The notes under the pieces are model-generated. The model made no database searches. It was not told the origin of the DNA and saw nothing but the letters and a program-made list of their open reading frames with translations. From Synechocystis sp. PCC 6714 (GTDB taxonomy: Bacteria; Cyanobacteriota; Cyanobacteriia; Cyanobacteriales; Microcystaceae): a stretch of DNA of 64,000 nt. Each line of letters opens with the position of its first letter. The stretch's first letter is position 1. The DNA is taken from NCBI RefSeq assembly GCF_000478825.2, contig NZ_CP007542.1, positions 1,612,001-1,676,000 of the forward strand. Reading direction: 5' to 3'. This document shows, piece after piece, positions 55,006 through 63,987 of the stretch. Made by a program: the position numbers and the translations under genes.

Positions 55006-55299
55006 TCAGTGCAGGCGACTGGCCATGGTAATCAATCCCTGCTGACCAATGAGAATTTCCCGCAGAAAGGTGCAGATGAAAACCCAGAGGATGGGGGCTA
55101 GATCCACGCCACCAATGGGGGGCACCAGTTTACGGAGGGGAATCAACAATGGTTCGGTGGGCAGAGCGATGAGTTTCCAGGGCAATTTGGTCAACTCCAC
55201 CTGGGGATACCAAGTGAGGATAATCCGAAAAATAAATAGTACCGTCATCAGCGCCAGCAAAATTCCTAAGCCCTGGCCGGCGATCGCCGCATAGTTCAT
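55006..55299 (-). CDS. YggT family (Ycf19-like) membrane protein
   Basis: 97 residues with two membrane segments: GLGILLALMTVLFIFRIILTWYP and VDLAPILWVFICTFLREILIG. The linking PTEPLLIPLRKLVPPIGG is the YggT/Ycf19 signature. Relatives (CCB3 in plants) are involved in haem attachment to cytochrome b6, but assignment among subgroups is not possible by eye. Confidence 0.85.
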   Translation of the reverse strand: MNYAAIAGQGLGILLALMTVLFIFRIILTWYPQVELTKLPWKLIALPTEPLLIPLRKLVPPIGGVDLAPILWVFICTFLREILIGQQGLITMASRLH

Positions 55300-55397
55300 A
55301 TCTGTATTTGTGCTTTACACAAGCTAGAATTTCAGCAAAGAATCTAACTCCGATTGTAGGCAAATTGGCGATCGAAGTTCAAATCCAGTCCCAGCGA

Positions 55398-56177
55398 CTA
55401 AAGACCAACTAGGGGCAGTAAATATTTAAACGCCATGGAAGCTACCCCCCGCACAATGGCATCCAATTGGGGATTGCCTGCCCCCTGGCGCCGTGCTTCC
55501 TGCATATTGGCCAAATCTTCCAAAAATTGCTCCGACGTTTTAACTCCCACCTCGTCTTGATTTTCCTCGAACAACAACTGGGCATATTCCACATTTTGCT
55601 TGGCGGAAGACTCATTGCCAATTTTCAGCAGGGTTAAACCCCGCCCTAAATACCCCGGGGCAAATTCCGGATCCAATGCCAGGGCCCGGTCATAGTGATT
55701 TAGGGCCGATTGGTAATTGCCCTTACTTGTTTCCAAAAGACCCCAGCCATAGAACAGTTGGGGGGTGCCCGCTGTGTCGGGCAGAGCCTTAGCCCCCTGC
55801 ATATAGGCCGTTTCTAGGTTGGTGTTGATAAACGTAGCCCGGTCAAAATAGGCTTCACGGAAATCTGTGCCCTCAATAATTGCCCCGTTTAAATTAGCTC
55901 CGGATAAATTGGCTCCGTTCAAAGAAGCAGAAGTCAAATTGGCTCCCGATAGGTTTGCCCCAGTTAAGTCTGCCCCCGATAGATTTGCCCCGGTTAAATC
56001 CGCCCCCGTTAGGTCTGCCCGGGTTAAATTGACCATCACCAAGCCGGCTCCCCGCAGGTCACAGAGGGGACATTTTTTGGTGGACAGAAGTTGGGTTAAA
56101 TCTTCAAAGTTGGCTCCATGGGCGGCGCCAGCCAAGGTGGTTAGGCCTAGGGCCACAAGAAAGGGACGAATCTTCAT
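55398..56177 (-). CDS. Exported pentapeptide-repeat and TPR protein
   Basis: 259 residues from ATG 56177. Signal peptide KIRPFLVALGLTTLAGAAHG, a C-P-L-C pair (KKCPLCDLRG), then about twelve pentapeptide repeats of A(D/N)LxG type (ADLTGADLTGANLSGADLTG and on) at ~50-130, then a TPR region (LFYGWGLLETSKGNYQSALNHYDRALALDPEFAPGYLGRG). The nucleotide sequence of the repeats shows near-identical units, so the array can expand or contract. Probably lumenal or periplasmic. Confidence 0.85.
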   Translation of the reverse strand: MKIRPFLVALGLTTLAGAAHGANFEDLTQLLSTKKCPLCDLRGAGLVMVNLTRADLTGADLTGANLSGADLTGANLSGANLTSASLNGANLSGANLNGAIIEGTDFREAYFDRATFINTNLETAYMQGAKALPDTAGTPQLFYGWGLLETSKGNYQSALNHYDRALALDPEFAPGYLGRGLTLLKIGNESSAKQNVEYAQLLFEENQDEVGVKTSEQFLEDLANMQEARRQGAGNPQLDAIVRGVASMAFKYLLPLVGL

Positions 56178-56300
56178 TGGTTGATGCCTAGGGTACTCGC
56201 TCGAAGTTGTTTTCCATTTTAGCCAGCGCAAGGCGATCGCCCCATCCCCAGGCATAAACTAGCCATGGCCAGGACATTTCGCCCCATTGGTCAAAAATTC

Positions 56301-56477
56301 CTAGAAAGATTTGACCGTCTCCAGTTCCGAAAGCCGAAAAGTTACCAATTTATCCCAGTTACCATTTTCAAACAAGACTGCCGCCTTGCCATCGCTAACC
56401 CGTTGGACTAAGCCTTCAAAGCGATAGTAAGTATCGTCGACATTGGTAACCCGCACCGTTGCACCGGGAAAAATCAT
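56301..56477 (-). CDS. ndhS: NdhS, ferredoxin-binding subunit of NDH-1
   Basis: 58 residues from ATG 56477. The SH3-like fold text [53 protein letters not shown] matches the cyanobacterial NdhS (Ssl0352), which docks reduced ferredoxin to the photosynthetic NDH-1 complex for cyclic electron flow. A longer frame to 56612 is not supported by family length. Confidence 0.9.
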   Translation of the reverse strand: MIFPGATVRVTNVDDTYYRFEGLVQRVSDGKAAVLFENGNWDKLVTFRLSELETVKSF

Positions 56478-56676
56478 ACTCACTCCTGATTCTGGACTGG
56501 ACAATTCTAGCAAAGGAGAACGTATTCTTTCCGTCCTGGCCAATGTGTTTGCCAGAGTGGGACGCCTCAACCTTGCATTGGTCCTAGGGGTTAGTGAAGG
56601 GCGGGGATCCATGCAAGACTGGAGACAGTCCGACTAACTTCCATTGTTGGCAATTCACTTTTCTCCTCTCCCTACC

Positions 56677-58398
56677 ATGGCTGCCAAAGACGTTCAAATT
56701 TGTCCCATTGCCGTTGACACCACTGTGTTTCGCTCCCGCACCTGGGACAGGCTGAAATTTGAAATTGAGTATGGCTTGCAACGGGGCACCACCGCTAATA
56801 GTTATTTGATCACTGCGGACAAGGTGGCCCTATTTGATCCGCCGGGGGAATCTTTCACCGACAATTTTGTGGGCACATTAATCCAACGGCTAGACCTTAA
56901 CACCCTGGACTACGTCATTTTGGGCCATGTCAATGCTAACCGGGCCCATACCCTCAAGCTTTTGTTAAGCCTAGCTCCCCAGGCGACGATTATTTGTTCT
57001 AATCCCGCCGCCCAAAATTTAGAAAAGTTACTGGCGGATGCTGAGGTCAATAATCCCATCCAGGTAATGAAGGGCAACGATCGCCTGGATTTAGGCCAGG
57101 GCCACGAGTTGAGTTTTATTCCCACCCCCAGCCCCCGTTATCCCGGACAACTTTGCACCTACGATCCCCGCACCCAGATTTTGTTCACCGATAAACTGTT
57201 TGGGGCCCATGTGTGTGGTGACCAAGTATTCGATGAAGGCTGGACTATTTACCAGGAAGACCGCCGTTATTACTTTGATTGTCTGTTGGCCCCCGCCGCA
57301 GTGCAGGTGAGTGCCGCTCTAGCCAAATTAGAAACCTATCCTGCCCAAACCTATGCCCCAGGCCATGGCCCCCTAGTGCGCTACGGTTTGCGGGAGTTGA
57401 CCCTTAACTATCAACGGTGGCTCAGTGAACAACAGGCCCAAGCTTTGAACGTGGCTTTAATTTACGCTTCTGCCTACGGTAATACCAGCACCCTCGCCCA
57501 GGCGATCGCCAGGGGTATTACTAAGGCCGGAGTAGCGGTGACGGCCATCAATGCGGAAACCAGTAACGCCGAGGAAATTAAAGCGGCCATTGGTCAATCC
57601 GCCGGCTTTATTTTTGGTTCCCCCACCCTGGGGGGCCATGCTCCTACTCCGATTCAAACGGCCCTGGGCATCACCCTGGCCAATGCATCCAAAACCCAAC
57701 TGTGCGGTGTGTTTGGTTCCTTCGGTTGGAGTGGAGAGGCGATCGATATGTTGGAAGGTAAATTCCGGGATGCGGGCTTTAGCTTTGGTTTTGATACTAT
57801 CCGGGTGAAATTTAAGCCCACTGATCAAACTTTGAAAATGTGTGAGGAGGCGGGGACGGATTTTGCTCAAGCCCTGAAAAAAGCGGAAAAACGTCGTCAA
57901 CCTAAATCTGCTCTGCCGGAGTCGGAGTCCGCCCGCACGGATCAAGCCTTGGGTCGTTTAGTGGGTTCCCTCTGTGTGGTTACCGCCCAGCAAGGGGAAT
58001 TGAGTAGTGCCATGTTGGCTTCCTGGGTTTCCCAAGCTACCTTTTCCCCCCCCGGTTTAACCATTGCGGTGGCCAAGGAAAGGGCGATCGAGTCCTTGTT
58101 ACACAAAAACAGTTGCTTTGTGTTGAATATTTTGCAGGAGGGCAACCACCTGGGGCTGATGAAACATTTCCTTAAACCCTTTGCCCCCGGCGGCGATCGG
58201 TTTGCGGGGGTGGCGACGGAAACGGCGGAAAATGGCGCTCCGATTTTGACCGACTCCCTAGCTTACTTAGAATGTCGGGTACAGCAACGGTTGGAGTGCG
58301 GCGACCATTGGGTACTTTATGCGGTGACTGACCGAGGCGCTCTGCTCAAGGATGGGGTAACGGCGGTGCATCACCGGAAATCCGGAGATCATTATTAG
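56677..58398 (+). CDS. flv1: Flavodiiron protein Flv1
   Basis: 573 residues from ATG 56677. Three domains: beta-lactamase-like (~1-240), flavodoxin-like (~265-405; YASAYGNTSTLAQAIARG, FGSPTLGGHAPTP) and a C-terminal flavin reductase domain (~425-573). The diiron site is not canonical: where active enzymes have H-x-E-x-D-H this has HVNANR (84-89), as in Flv1 and Flv2. Flv1 with Flv3 reduces O2 to water at photosystem I during light changes. Sequence agrees closely with PCC 6803 Flv1 as I remember it. Confidence 0.93.
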   Translation: MAAKDVQICPIAVDTTVFRSRTWDRLKFEIEYGLQRGTTANSYLITADKVALFDPPGESFTDNFVGTLIQRLDLNTLDYVILGHVNANRAHTLKLLLSLAPQATIICSNPAAQNLEKLLADAEVNNPIQVMKGNDRLDLGQGHELSFIPTPSPRYPGQLCTYDPRTQILFTDKLFGAHVCGDQVFDEGWTIYQEDRRYYFDCLLAPAAVQVSAALAKLETYPAQTYAPGHGPLVRYGLRELTLNYQRWLSEQQAQALNVALIYASAYGNTSTLAQAIARGITKAGVAVTAINAETSNAEEIKAAIGQSAGFIFGSPTLGGHAPTPIQTALGITLANASKTQLCGVFGSFGWSGEAIDMLEGKFRDAGFSFGFDTIRVKFKPTDQTLKMCEEAGTDFAQALKKAEKRRQPKSALPESESARTDQALGRLVGSLCVVTAQQGELSSAMLASWVSQATFSPPGLTIAVAKERAIESLLHKNSCFVLNILQEGNHLGLMKHFLKPFAPGGDRFAGVATETAENGAPILTDSLAYLECRVQQRLECGDHWVLYAVTDRGALLKDGVTAVHHRKSGDHY

Positions 58399-58437
58399 TT
58401 CGACGCGCAAAATTACTAGTAATACCCCATTTTTTTG

Positions 58438-58977
58438 ATGAATATACCCAATTGGGTGACTATTTCCCGCTTATTCGCCTTACCCCTACTATTCCTCTGG
58501 TTACCAACACCGGACGCTCAAACACGCTGGTGGGGAGTGGGGATTTTTTTGTTGGCCGCCAGCACCGATTGGTTAGATGGTTACCTGGCCCGCCGGTTAA
58601 ATCAGGTGACGGAGTTAGGTAAATTCCTCGATCCGTTGGTGGATAAATTACTAGTGTTGGGGCCGTTGTTAATTCTTCTGACTTGGCAAATGGTGCCGGC
58701 CTGGGCCGTGGGCTTAATTTTGGCCAGGGAGTTAACGATCGCCGGTTGGCGGGTTAATCCCCAGCTTACTAGTCAGACGGAAATTGCCGGGGCCAACCTC
58801 TGGGGCAAGGTGAAAACCGTCACCCAAATAATGGCGATCGCCCTGCTGTTAGCTCCTTTACCGGAAATTTATGGGCAAATTGGCTTGGCAATATTCTGGC
58901 TTGCGGTGGTTTTGACCCTAATTTCTGGAGCAATTTATCTGCTACCGCAGGCACACAAGACCGTGGAAGCTCGCTAA
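58438..58977 (+). CDS. pgsA: Phosphatidylglycerophosphate synthase
   Basis: 179 residues from ATG 58438 (TTG at 58435 also possible). CDP-alcohol phosphatidyltransferase motif D-G-x2-A-R-x8-G-x3-D-x3-D is seen in STDWLDGYLARRLNQVTELGKFLDPLVDKLL (~45-75). Five or six membrane helices. Makes PGP, the precursor of phosphatidylglycerol, which is needed for photosystem function. Starts 40 bases after flv1; its stop overlaps the convergent cpcT stop. Confidence 0.93.
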   Translation: MNIPNWVTISRLFALPLLFLWLPTPDAQTRWWGVGIFLLAASTDWLDGYLARRLNQVTELGKFLDPLVDKLLVLGPLLILLTWQMVPAWAVGLILARELTIAGWRVNPQLTSQTEIAGANLWGKVKTVTQIMAIALLLAPLPEIYGQIGLAIFWLAVVLTLISGAIYLLPQAHKTVEAR

Positions 58978-59564
58978 AAACTAACTTCATCGGCGAAACT
59001 TTGCCAACGGACAAAATGAAACGCACCGGCCACTGAACCCCAAACCCGTTCATTGGTTTCTGGGTCGTAACCCCGGTCGAGGCTAATTAACCCCGCTTCG
59101 CTCACCTCAAAACTATTTTCTAGGTAGGTTTCCTTACCGTCCCGCATCACTCGGCATTGCCGCCCCGGTTGTACTTCTCCCTTAAAGCTGGTGCCGGTCC
59201 ATTCCACAATCATGTCACAGCCGTTCATGGGCTCCAGATCGTCGGGGGCTAACTGGGACAGCTTAGCTAAATCCCTGGCCGCACCGTAGAACTTTTCCTC
59301 ATTTTTAACCTTAAAGTTTTCAATCTCAATGTGATCTTCCACCACCTTTAATTTCAATACCCGCAGGCGATAGGGCCTTTGCAACATAAAATCATAGGCC
59401 TGTTCTAAAAATAGAAGGCGATCGCCAAATTTTGCTTGGTCGAGGGGACGAATGGCCACCCGGATGTGGGCATAAAAAGGAGGATTTTCAAAGGCTTGGG
59501 CCTGGTTGCTAAAGTCGGCGGCCATCCAACGGGCTAGGGTGGAAAGATCGGTGGAATTGGACAT
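58974..59564 (-). CDS. cpcT: Phycocyanin bilin lyase CpcT
   Basis: 196 residues, the family's length. Attaches phycocyanobilin to Cys-153 of the phycocyanin beta chain. Typical CpcT/CpeT text: LARWMAADFSNQAQAFENPPFYAHIRVAIRPL, FLEQAYDFMLQRPYRLRVLKL, MNGCDMIVEWTGTSFKGEVQPGRQCRVMRDGKETYLENSFEVSE and RGYDPETNERVWGSVAGAFHFVRWQSF. Convergent with pgsA. Confidence 0.93.
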   Translation of the reverse strand: MSNSTDLSTLARWMAADFSNQAQAFENPPFYAHIRVAIRPLDQAKFGDRLLFLEQAYDFMLQRPYRLRVLKLKVVEDHIEIENFKVKNEEKFYGAARDLAKLSQLAPDDLEPMNGCDMIVEWTGTSFKGEVQPGRQCRVMRDGKETYLENSFEVSEAGLISLDRGYDPETNERVWGSVAGAFHFVRWQSFADEVSF

Positions 59565-59702
59565 GAAATGTTGAAAAATTAACGTTGATAAAATTGAGCT
59601 TTCTTAAGCTTTAGCCAGGTTCAACAACACCCCTACCGTCGCCATTGTCTGCCCAGGCTGGCCAATTTTACCCCATCCCTAGGGCCCCACTTAGTTCTAC
59701 GC

Positions 59703-61145
59703 CTAGGTAGGCCGCCAAGTGCCATGGAAACTGAAGGGAATTACCTGGGGCAAAGCTAAGCGACAAATCGGTTCTTCCTGTAAACGATCCGCATCCCATA
59801 GCCATACTTCACTGCCATGGCGATCGCCGTCATAGACTACGGTGATAATCCAACCCCGATCGCCATTATCTGGATGGGGAATATAGAGGGGTTCCACTGG
59901 ATATTGATGCTCCCCTAGCTTGGCCGTGGTCACATCTCCTGTGTGGTAGTCAATGCGGGCAATTTCCCCAAACCATTGGGAGCCGAGGATTTTCGCTGGC
60001 CGTTGCAGAGCCATATAGGTATAGCGCCAGGGTTGACCCGTTCGTTGGGGGTTAATTACCGGAAACTCGCCACTGCGGGGTAGAACATTAGTTAATTCAA
60101 CTATTTTTGCTGTTTGGGGATTGAGAATAACCTGCCATAGTTGCCCGTCGGTAGCGGTTTTCACTGCCCCAGTGGGTACTTCCCGCAAATATTCATTGGT
60201 TTGGGCATAATCACTGAATCGGACAAAATCGAGCCGCACATTACCATCGTCTAGCTCACAGCCATTGCCGTAGTGCCATTGGAACCAAGATTCCGTTTCT
60301 CCTTCACTGACAATTTCAAACGTTTGGCGATCAAGCACAAGAATTTTCGTGCCTCCTTGGGCATCCCAACCCAAAGCGTCGGCGTAGGCCACGTTACCCA
60401 ACAATAGGGAAAATTGATTGAGGGTAATGGGAGGTAAAAACAGAATTAGATAACGCCCCGCCATGCAAAAACTATGGCAAAAGGGGGTACGGCTTAATTT
60501 CAAACGACGGTGTTTGAGCAAATTGCCCCGGCGATCTAAACGGTAAAGGTTGAGGTTGAACTGAAAATCGACCCCGATGCTAAAGATTTCCTCCGTTAAT
60601 GGATCCCGTAGGGGATGAGCAGAAAAAGGCTGGCCCGGTTGAAAAGCCCCAGCAAAATCCTCCCGGCCCAAAGTGTTTAAGTCTTCCAAACCCAAGGCAT
60701 AGGGATGACCAGCTTCCCACAGGGCCAACAGGCGATCGGGCAGAGCCATTACTGAGGTATTAGAAGCATTTTTGAGCACATCAGTCTGGGTCAGTAAACT
60801 TTTCCAGTAATGCCAAACCCCTTTGGGATCCACCATGCCGTAGTTACCGTAAAGATAACGCCCCGCTTTTTCCTCCTCTGCGTAACCTTGGGTTTGCACG
60901 TAACGATAAAGTCCTTGGGCTTGTCCTTCGCCAAAATGCACCGCCAGAATTGCCCCATCACCATCAAACCAATGGCCGACTTTCTCTGAACCCCGACTAA
61001 GACGGCCCGGCCCATTACGATACAAACTTCCCTTCAACGCTTGAGGAATCTGCCCTGAGATAAGCTCCAACTGGGTGCGGTCAAACTCCCCCGCATTTTG
61101 GCTGAAATTATTGGCCCAAACGGCACGGGAAAGGGTTGCAGTCAT
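59703..61145 (-). CDS. Carotenoid cleavage dioxygenase (Diox2-like)
   Basis: 480 residues from ATG 61145. The iron histidines appear in SAHPLRDP, FCHSFCMAGRY, WFQWHYGNGCELDD, and near the C-terminus FSFHGTWRP, the four-histidine set of RPE65-type oxygenases. GSLYRNGPGRL and GHWFDGDGAI at the start are also typical. In PCC 6803 a similar enzyme (Slr1648, Diox2) neighbours cpcT. It cleaves apocarotenals or related carotenoids; exact substrate is not certain. Confidence 0.88.
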   Translation of the reverse strand: MTATLSRAVWANNFSQNAGEFDRTQLELISGQIPQALKGSLYRNGPGRLSRGSEKVGHWFDGDGAILAVHFGEGQAQGLYRYVQTQGYAEEEKAGRYLYGNYGMVDPKGVWHYWKSLLTQTDVLKNASNTSVMALPDRLLALWEAGHPYALGLEDLNTLGREDFAGAFQPGQPFSAHPLRDPLTEEIFSIGVDFQFNLNLYRLDRRGNLLKHRRLKLSRTPFCHSFCMAGRYLILFLPPITLNQFSLLLGNVAYADALGWDAQGGTKILVLDRQTFEIVSEGETESWFQWHYGNGCELDDGNVRLDFVRFSDYAQTNEYLREVPTGAVKTATDGQLWQVILNPQTAKIVELTNVLPRSGEFPVINPQRTGQPWRYTYMALQRPAKILGSQWFGEIARIDYHTGDVTTAKLGEHQYPVEPLYIPHPDNGDRGWIITVVYDGDRHGSEVWLWDADRLQEEPICRLALPQVIPFSFHGTWRPT

Positions 61146-61151
61146 ACGCAA

Positions 61152-61486
61152 AACTCAAAAATTTGTGGTGAGAATAGATGTCAAAGGGCTAGCTTGGGAG
61201 GGTATGGGAACCCAAAGAACAATGGGGAAAAACGTAGACATAAACAGGACTTCCGCCACTGCAAAGCTAGGGGAATCATAACAAAATTTCCCGGAAGACA
61301 ATTGGGCGACCTGTTACCCAACGATCTGAAGAAATCCCTTGCCAGCTGCAATGGCGGGGGCGATCGCCTACCAAATCGGAGTGCTTAACTTTGTAGAGTA
61401 AATTCCCAAGGAAAGACTATGCAGTGCAGAATTAATTAACTTCATCCAGCAAAATTAATCGTCACAGCAATATCTAGGAAACCAAT
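61152..61486. other. Intergenic region between the dioxygenase and psb28-2
   Basis: About 335 bp. Contains a HIP1 palindrome near 61360 and A/T-rich stretches near 61430. Small frames overlap the dioxygenase start but have no ribosome site. I see no RNA gene, terminator or repeat that I can support. Confidence 0.3.
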
Positions 61487-61855
61487 CTAGCGGTCTTGGT
61501 AACCCATGCCATTGGCCGCTGCATAGCGCTCCATAAAACGAATAAAGCGTTCCCAATGGCTATTTTCAGTTAAATCAAAGCTACATTGGGCTCCCCGGAG
61601 TTCATCCCCTTCGTCCCCGCCAAAAATGAATTTCACCGATGATGGTTCGATCTCCATTGCCCCTTCTTCATCGGCAAGGCGCAAATGACCATTAAATCTT
61701 TGGGTAAAACTCTGAAACTTTTCGATCGCCTGGAGACGATCAAAGGTCATCACCACAGTACGTATGCCGGTGGAGGGATTGCGGCGGAGGCTAACATTGC
61801 TAAGTTCTTCGGGAAGATCAGCAAAAAATTCGATGGTGGGAGTGAGGGTCATCAT
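61487..61855 (-). CDS. psb28-2: Photosystem II assembly protein Psb28-2
   Basis: 122 residues. TPTIEFFADLPEELSNVSLRRNPSTGIRTVVMTFDRLQAI is the start of the Psb28 fold, and WERFIRFMERYAAANGMGY is the family's C-terminal signature. The sequence is more like Slr1739 (Psb28-2) than Psb28-1 as I remember them. Psb28 proteins bind PSII assembly intermediates on the cytoplasmic side. Confidence 0.92.
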   Translation of the reverse strand: MMTLTPTIEFFADLPEELSNVSLRRNPSTGIRTVVMTFDRLQAIEKFQSFTQRFNGHLRLADEEGAMEIEPSSVKFIFGGDEGDELRGAQCSFDLTENSHWERFIRFMERYAAANGMGYQDR

Positions 61856-62107
61856 TGTTCACACCGAAATAGGATTTCTTTGATCTTAACAACTTTTACT
61901 AGGGCAGACTAGGGCATATGGACTATTCGTCAGCTATGGGAAAGTCTTTTGACCCACGCGGGAGTTCACTGAGGGATTGGAGTGATTTGTCCTGGGGCCG
62001 ATTACCTGTACTGAGCTTTGAAAAATAGTTAATCCGCAACCTTGCCCGATCGCCAAGGAAGTCATAGATTAAGAGGGTCTTTGTCTTTTATTTATCGAGA
62101 TTTTTGA

Positions 62108-62584
62108 ATGGCTGCGCTACTGGCGGTGTTGTTATCGGGGATGGTTTGGTTTGCCGCTCTGCCTGGCTTTGGGCAAATTTTTTCTGGCACCGTACCGGAA
62201 AATTTGGGGATAACCAATGGCCAACTGGCTCCCTGTCCCGACACCCCCAATTGTGTCAACAGTCAAATTAAGGATGATCCCATCCATGGCATTGAGCCCC
62301 TGCATTATCAAGGGGATTGGGCCGACGCCCGCAACCTGGTAACGGAAATTTTGGGGGTAGTGCCCGGCACCACCATTGTGGAAGCCCAGGACAATTACAT
62401 CCGTGCCGAAGCCCGGAGCCGTTTGATGGGTTTTGTAGACGACCTAGAATTATATTTCCCCGGCGATCGCCCAGTGATTGAAGTTCGTTCCGCATCCCGA
62501 TTGGGGGAATCAGACTTGGGGGTTAATCGCCGACGTTTAGAACAAATCCGTCTAGCCCTAGCGGACCTAGAGCAAAGAAACTAG
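62108..62584 (+). CDS. DUF1499 family exported protein
   Basis: 158 residues. N-terminal hydrophobic segment (LLAVLLSGMVWFAALPG), then CPDTPNCVNSQ and DWADARNLVTEILGVVPGTTIVEAQDNYIRAEARSRLMGFVDDLELYF, and VIEVRSASRLGESDLGVNRRRLEQIR; these are DUF1499 hallmarks. Thylakoid-lumen or periplasmic protein of unknown function, with plant homologues. Confidence 0.85.
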   Translation: MAALLAVLLSGMVWFAALPGFGQIFSGTVPENLGITNGQLAPCPDTPNCVNSQIKDDPIHGIEPLHYQGDWADARNLVTEILGVVPGTTIVEAQDNYIRAEARSRLMGFVDDLELYFPGDRPVIEVRSASRLGESDLGVNRRRLEQIRLALADLEQRN

Positions 62585-62599
62585 AACATTTTTCAAAAA

Positions 62600-63019
62600 C
62601 TAATCAGCGCAACTTTCGCAGACCCCATGGATCGTAATTTCGTAACGTTCCGCCTTCAATCCTGGCCTTAGCCTATGCAGATCAACACCAGGTAATTCTC
62701 GCCATTCCACATCTTCAATCGCCCCGCAATGACGGCAACAAAAATGATGATGCGGTTCCATATTGGCATCGTAGCGACAAATGCCTTCTTCCAATAAAAC
62801 CTCTCGGATTAACCCCACCGATTGCAATGCCTTGAGGGAACTGTAGACCGTTGCCTGGGACGACGTGGGGGCTTCTTGATTCAAATCCAGCAATAGCTGT
62901 TCCGCACTGGGGTGATCCTGCCGTTGGAGCAAATTGGCATAAACCCCATAACGCTGGGGAGTAACCCGCAGGCCCCGCTCTTTGAGCGTTTGGATAATTT
63001 CTTCTCTAGTTAAGGGCAT
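62600..63019 (-). CDS. perR: Fur-family peroxide regulator PerR
   Basis: 139 residues from ATG 63019, which has AGGAGG just upstream; a longer frame to 63085 lacks this. DNA-binding winged helix at ~10-75 (GLRVTPQRYGVYANLL, ATVYSSLKALQSVGLI). Metal sites: EPHHHFCC and two C-x2-C pairs, CRHC and CESC, for structural zinc. PCC 6803 Slr1738 is a PerR-type repressor divergent from the peroxiredoxin Sll1621, the same layout as here. Confidence 0.92.
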   Translation of the reverse strand: MPLTREEIIQTLKERGLRVTPQRYGVYANLLQRQDHPSAEQLLLDLNQEAPTSSQATVYSSLKALQSVGLIREVLLEEGICRYDANMEPHHHFCCRHCGAIEDVEWRELPGVDLHRLRPGLKAERYEITIHGVCESCAD

Positions 63020-63172
63020 ACTGTTCCTCCTAACATCATTGATCAAAACCAGTGCTACCTTTATGCTCCATTGGCTGAAAAGCAATCAAACCTGATGGCC
63101 GTGGGCCAGACTAATTTCCATGAGCTGCACTGTTTTAGGCATAGTCTATCTAGCATAACATTTTCTAGAAGG

Positions 63173-63190
63173 ATTATTAGATGAAATAAT
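63173..63190. promoter_or_regulatory. Candidate PerR operator (ATTATT-N6-AATAAT)
   Basis: A perfect 6-bp inverted repeat, ATTATT (63173-63178) and AATAAT (63185-63190), in the perR-peroxiredoxin spacer, 154 bases from the perR start and 138 from the peroxiredoxin start. AT-rich inverted repeats of this kind are typical Fur/PerR targets. Location fits control of both divergent genes. Confidence 0.6.
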
Positions 63191-63230
63191 AATAAAGAAA
63201 ATATTAATTTTTAAACTTGACTTATTTCTA

Positions 63231-63249
63231 TCTCAGAACTATTCTGAGA
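63231..63249. promoter_or_regulatory. Perfect 8-bp inverted repeat upstream of the peroxiredoxin
   Basis: TCTCAGAA (63231-63238), CTA, TTCTGAGA (63242-63249). It lies 79 bases before the peroxiredoxin start and differs in sequence from the AT-rich repeat at 63173. It may be a second operator, or a 5'-UTR hairpin if transcription starts further upstream. Confidence 0.5.
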
Positions 63250-63327
63250 AAAGAGGGAAGGCCCCAACCATGATTAGTGCTATTCCCCAGCAAGACCTAG
63301 AAAAATTTTAGATAGACAGAGGTAACC

Positions 63328-63897
63328 ATGACCCCCGAACGAGTTCCCAGTGTAGTGTTCAAAACCCGTGTCCGTGACGAATCCGTACCTGGCCCCAACC
63401 CCTATCGTTGGGAAGATAAAACCACTGAACAAATCTTTAGTGGTAAAAAGGTTGTGCTTTTCTCTCTGCCCGGCGCCTTTACCCCCACCTGTTCTTCCAA
63501 TCATTTGCCCCGCTACGAGCAATTGTTTGAAGAATTCCAAGCCCTGGGAGTAGACGACATCATCTGTCTATCCGTCAACGACGCCTTTGTTATGTTCCAG
63601 TGGGGCAAACAAATCGGCGCTGACAAAGTAAAATTGCTTCCCGATGGCAACGGTGAATTCACCCGCAAAATGGGCATGTTGGTGGAAAAATCCAACCTGG
63701 GCTTTGGCATGCGTTCCTGGCGCTATTCCATGTTTGTCAACGATGGCAATATCGAAAAAATGTTCATTGAGCCTGAGTTTGGCGACAACTGCCCCGTAGA
63801 TCCCTTCGAGTGTTCCGATGCTGACACCATGTTGGCCTACCTCAAAGGTGCTGAGGCTCCTGGGGTTTCTGAACCCGTTAAAGCCTTTGTCGGCTAA
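63328..63897 (+). CDS. Type II (Prx5-like) peroxiredoxin
   Basis: 189 residues, start ATG 63328 after AGAGGTAACC. Catalytic cysteine C55 in [72 protein letters not shown] follow the family pattern; no CXXC or fused glutaredoxin. Reduces peroxides with thioredoxin or glutathione. Matches PCC 6803 Sll1621 in type and neighbour (perR). Confidence 0.94.
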   Translation: MTPERVPSVVFKTRVRDESVPGPNPYRWEDKTTEQIFSGKKVVLFSLPGAFTPTCSSNHLPRYEQLFEEFQALGVDDIICLSVNDAFVMFQWGKQIGADKVKLLPDGNGEFTRKMGMLVEKSNLGFGMRSWRYSMFVNDGNIEKMFIEPEFGDNCPVDPFECSDADTMLAYLKGAEAPGVSEPVKAFVG

Positions 63898-63955
63898 GCC
63901 TGTCCGAGCATCTCAACTAATTACTTGACTAAAACCTAACGAATCAAAAACAAGG

Positions 63956-63987
63956 CAGTGTTGTCCCCCGGGATGGCACTGTTTTTT
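63956..63987 (+). terminator. Rho-independent terminator of the peroxiredoxin gene
   Basis: CAGTG (63956-63960) pairs with CACTG (63977-63981) with an inner TCCC/GGGA stem, followed by six T (63982-63987). About 60 bp after the stop at 63897 and in the right orientation. Confidence 0.85.

Noticed and set aside
55370-55400. tRNA-like T-arm (GTTCAAATCC)
   Set aside because: No acceptor stem, anticodon arm or D arm can be folded around it.
61098-61388. Small protein frame upstream of the dioxygenase
   Set aside because: Overlaps the dioxygenase start, has no ribosome site and low-quality composition.
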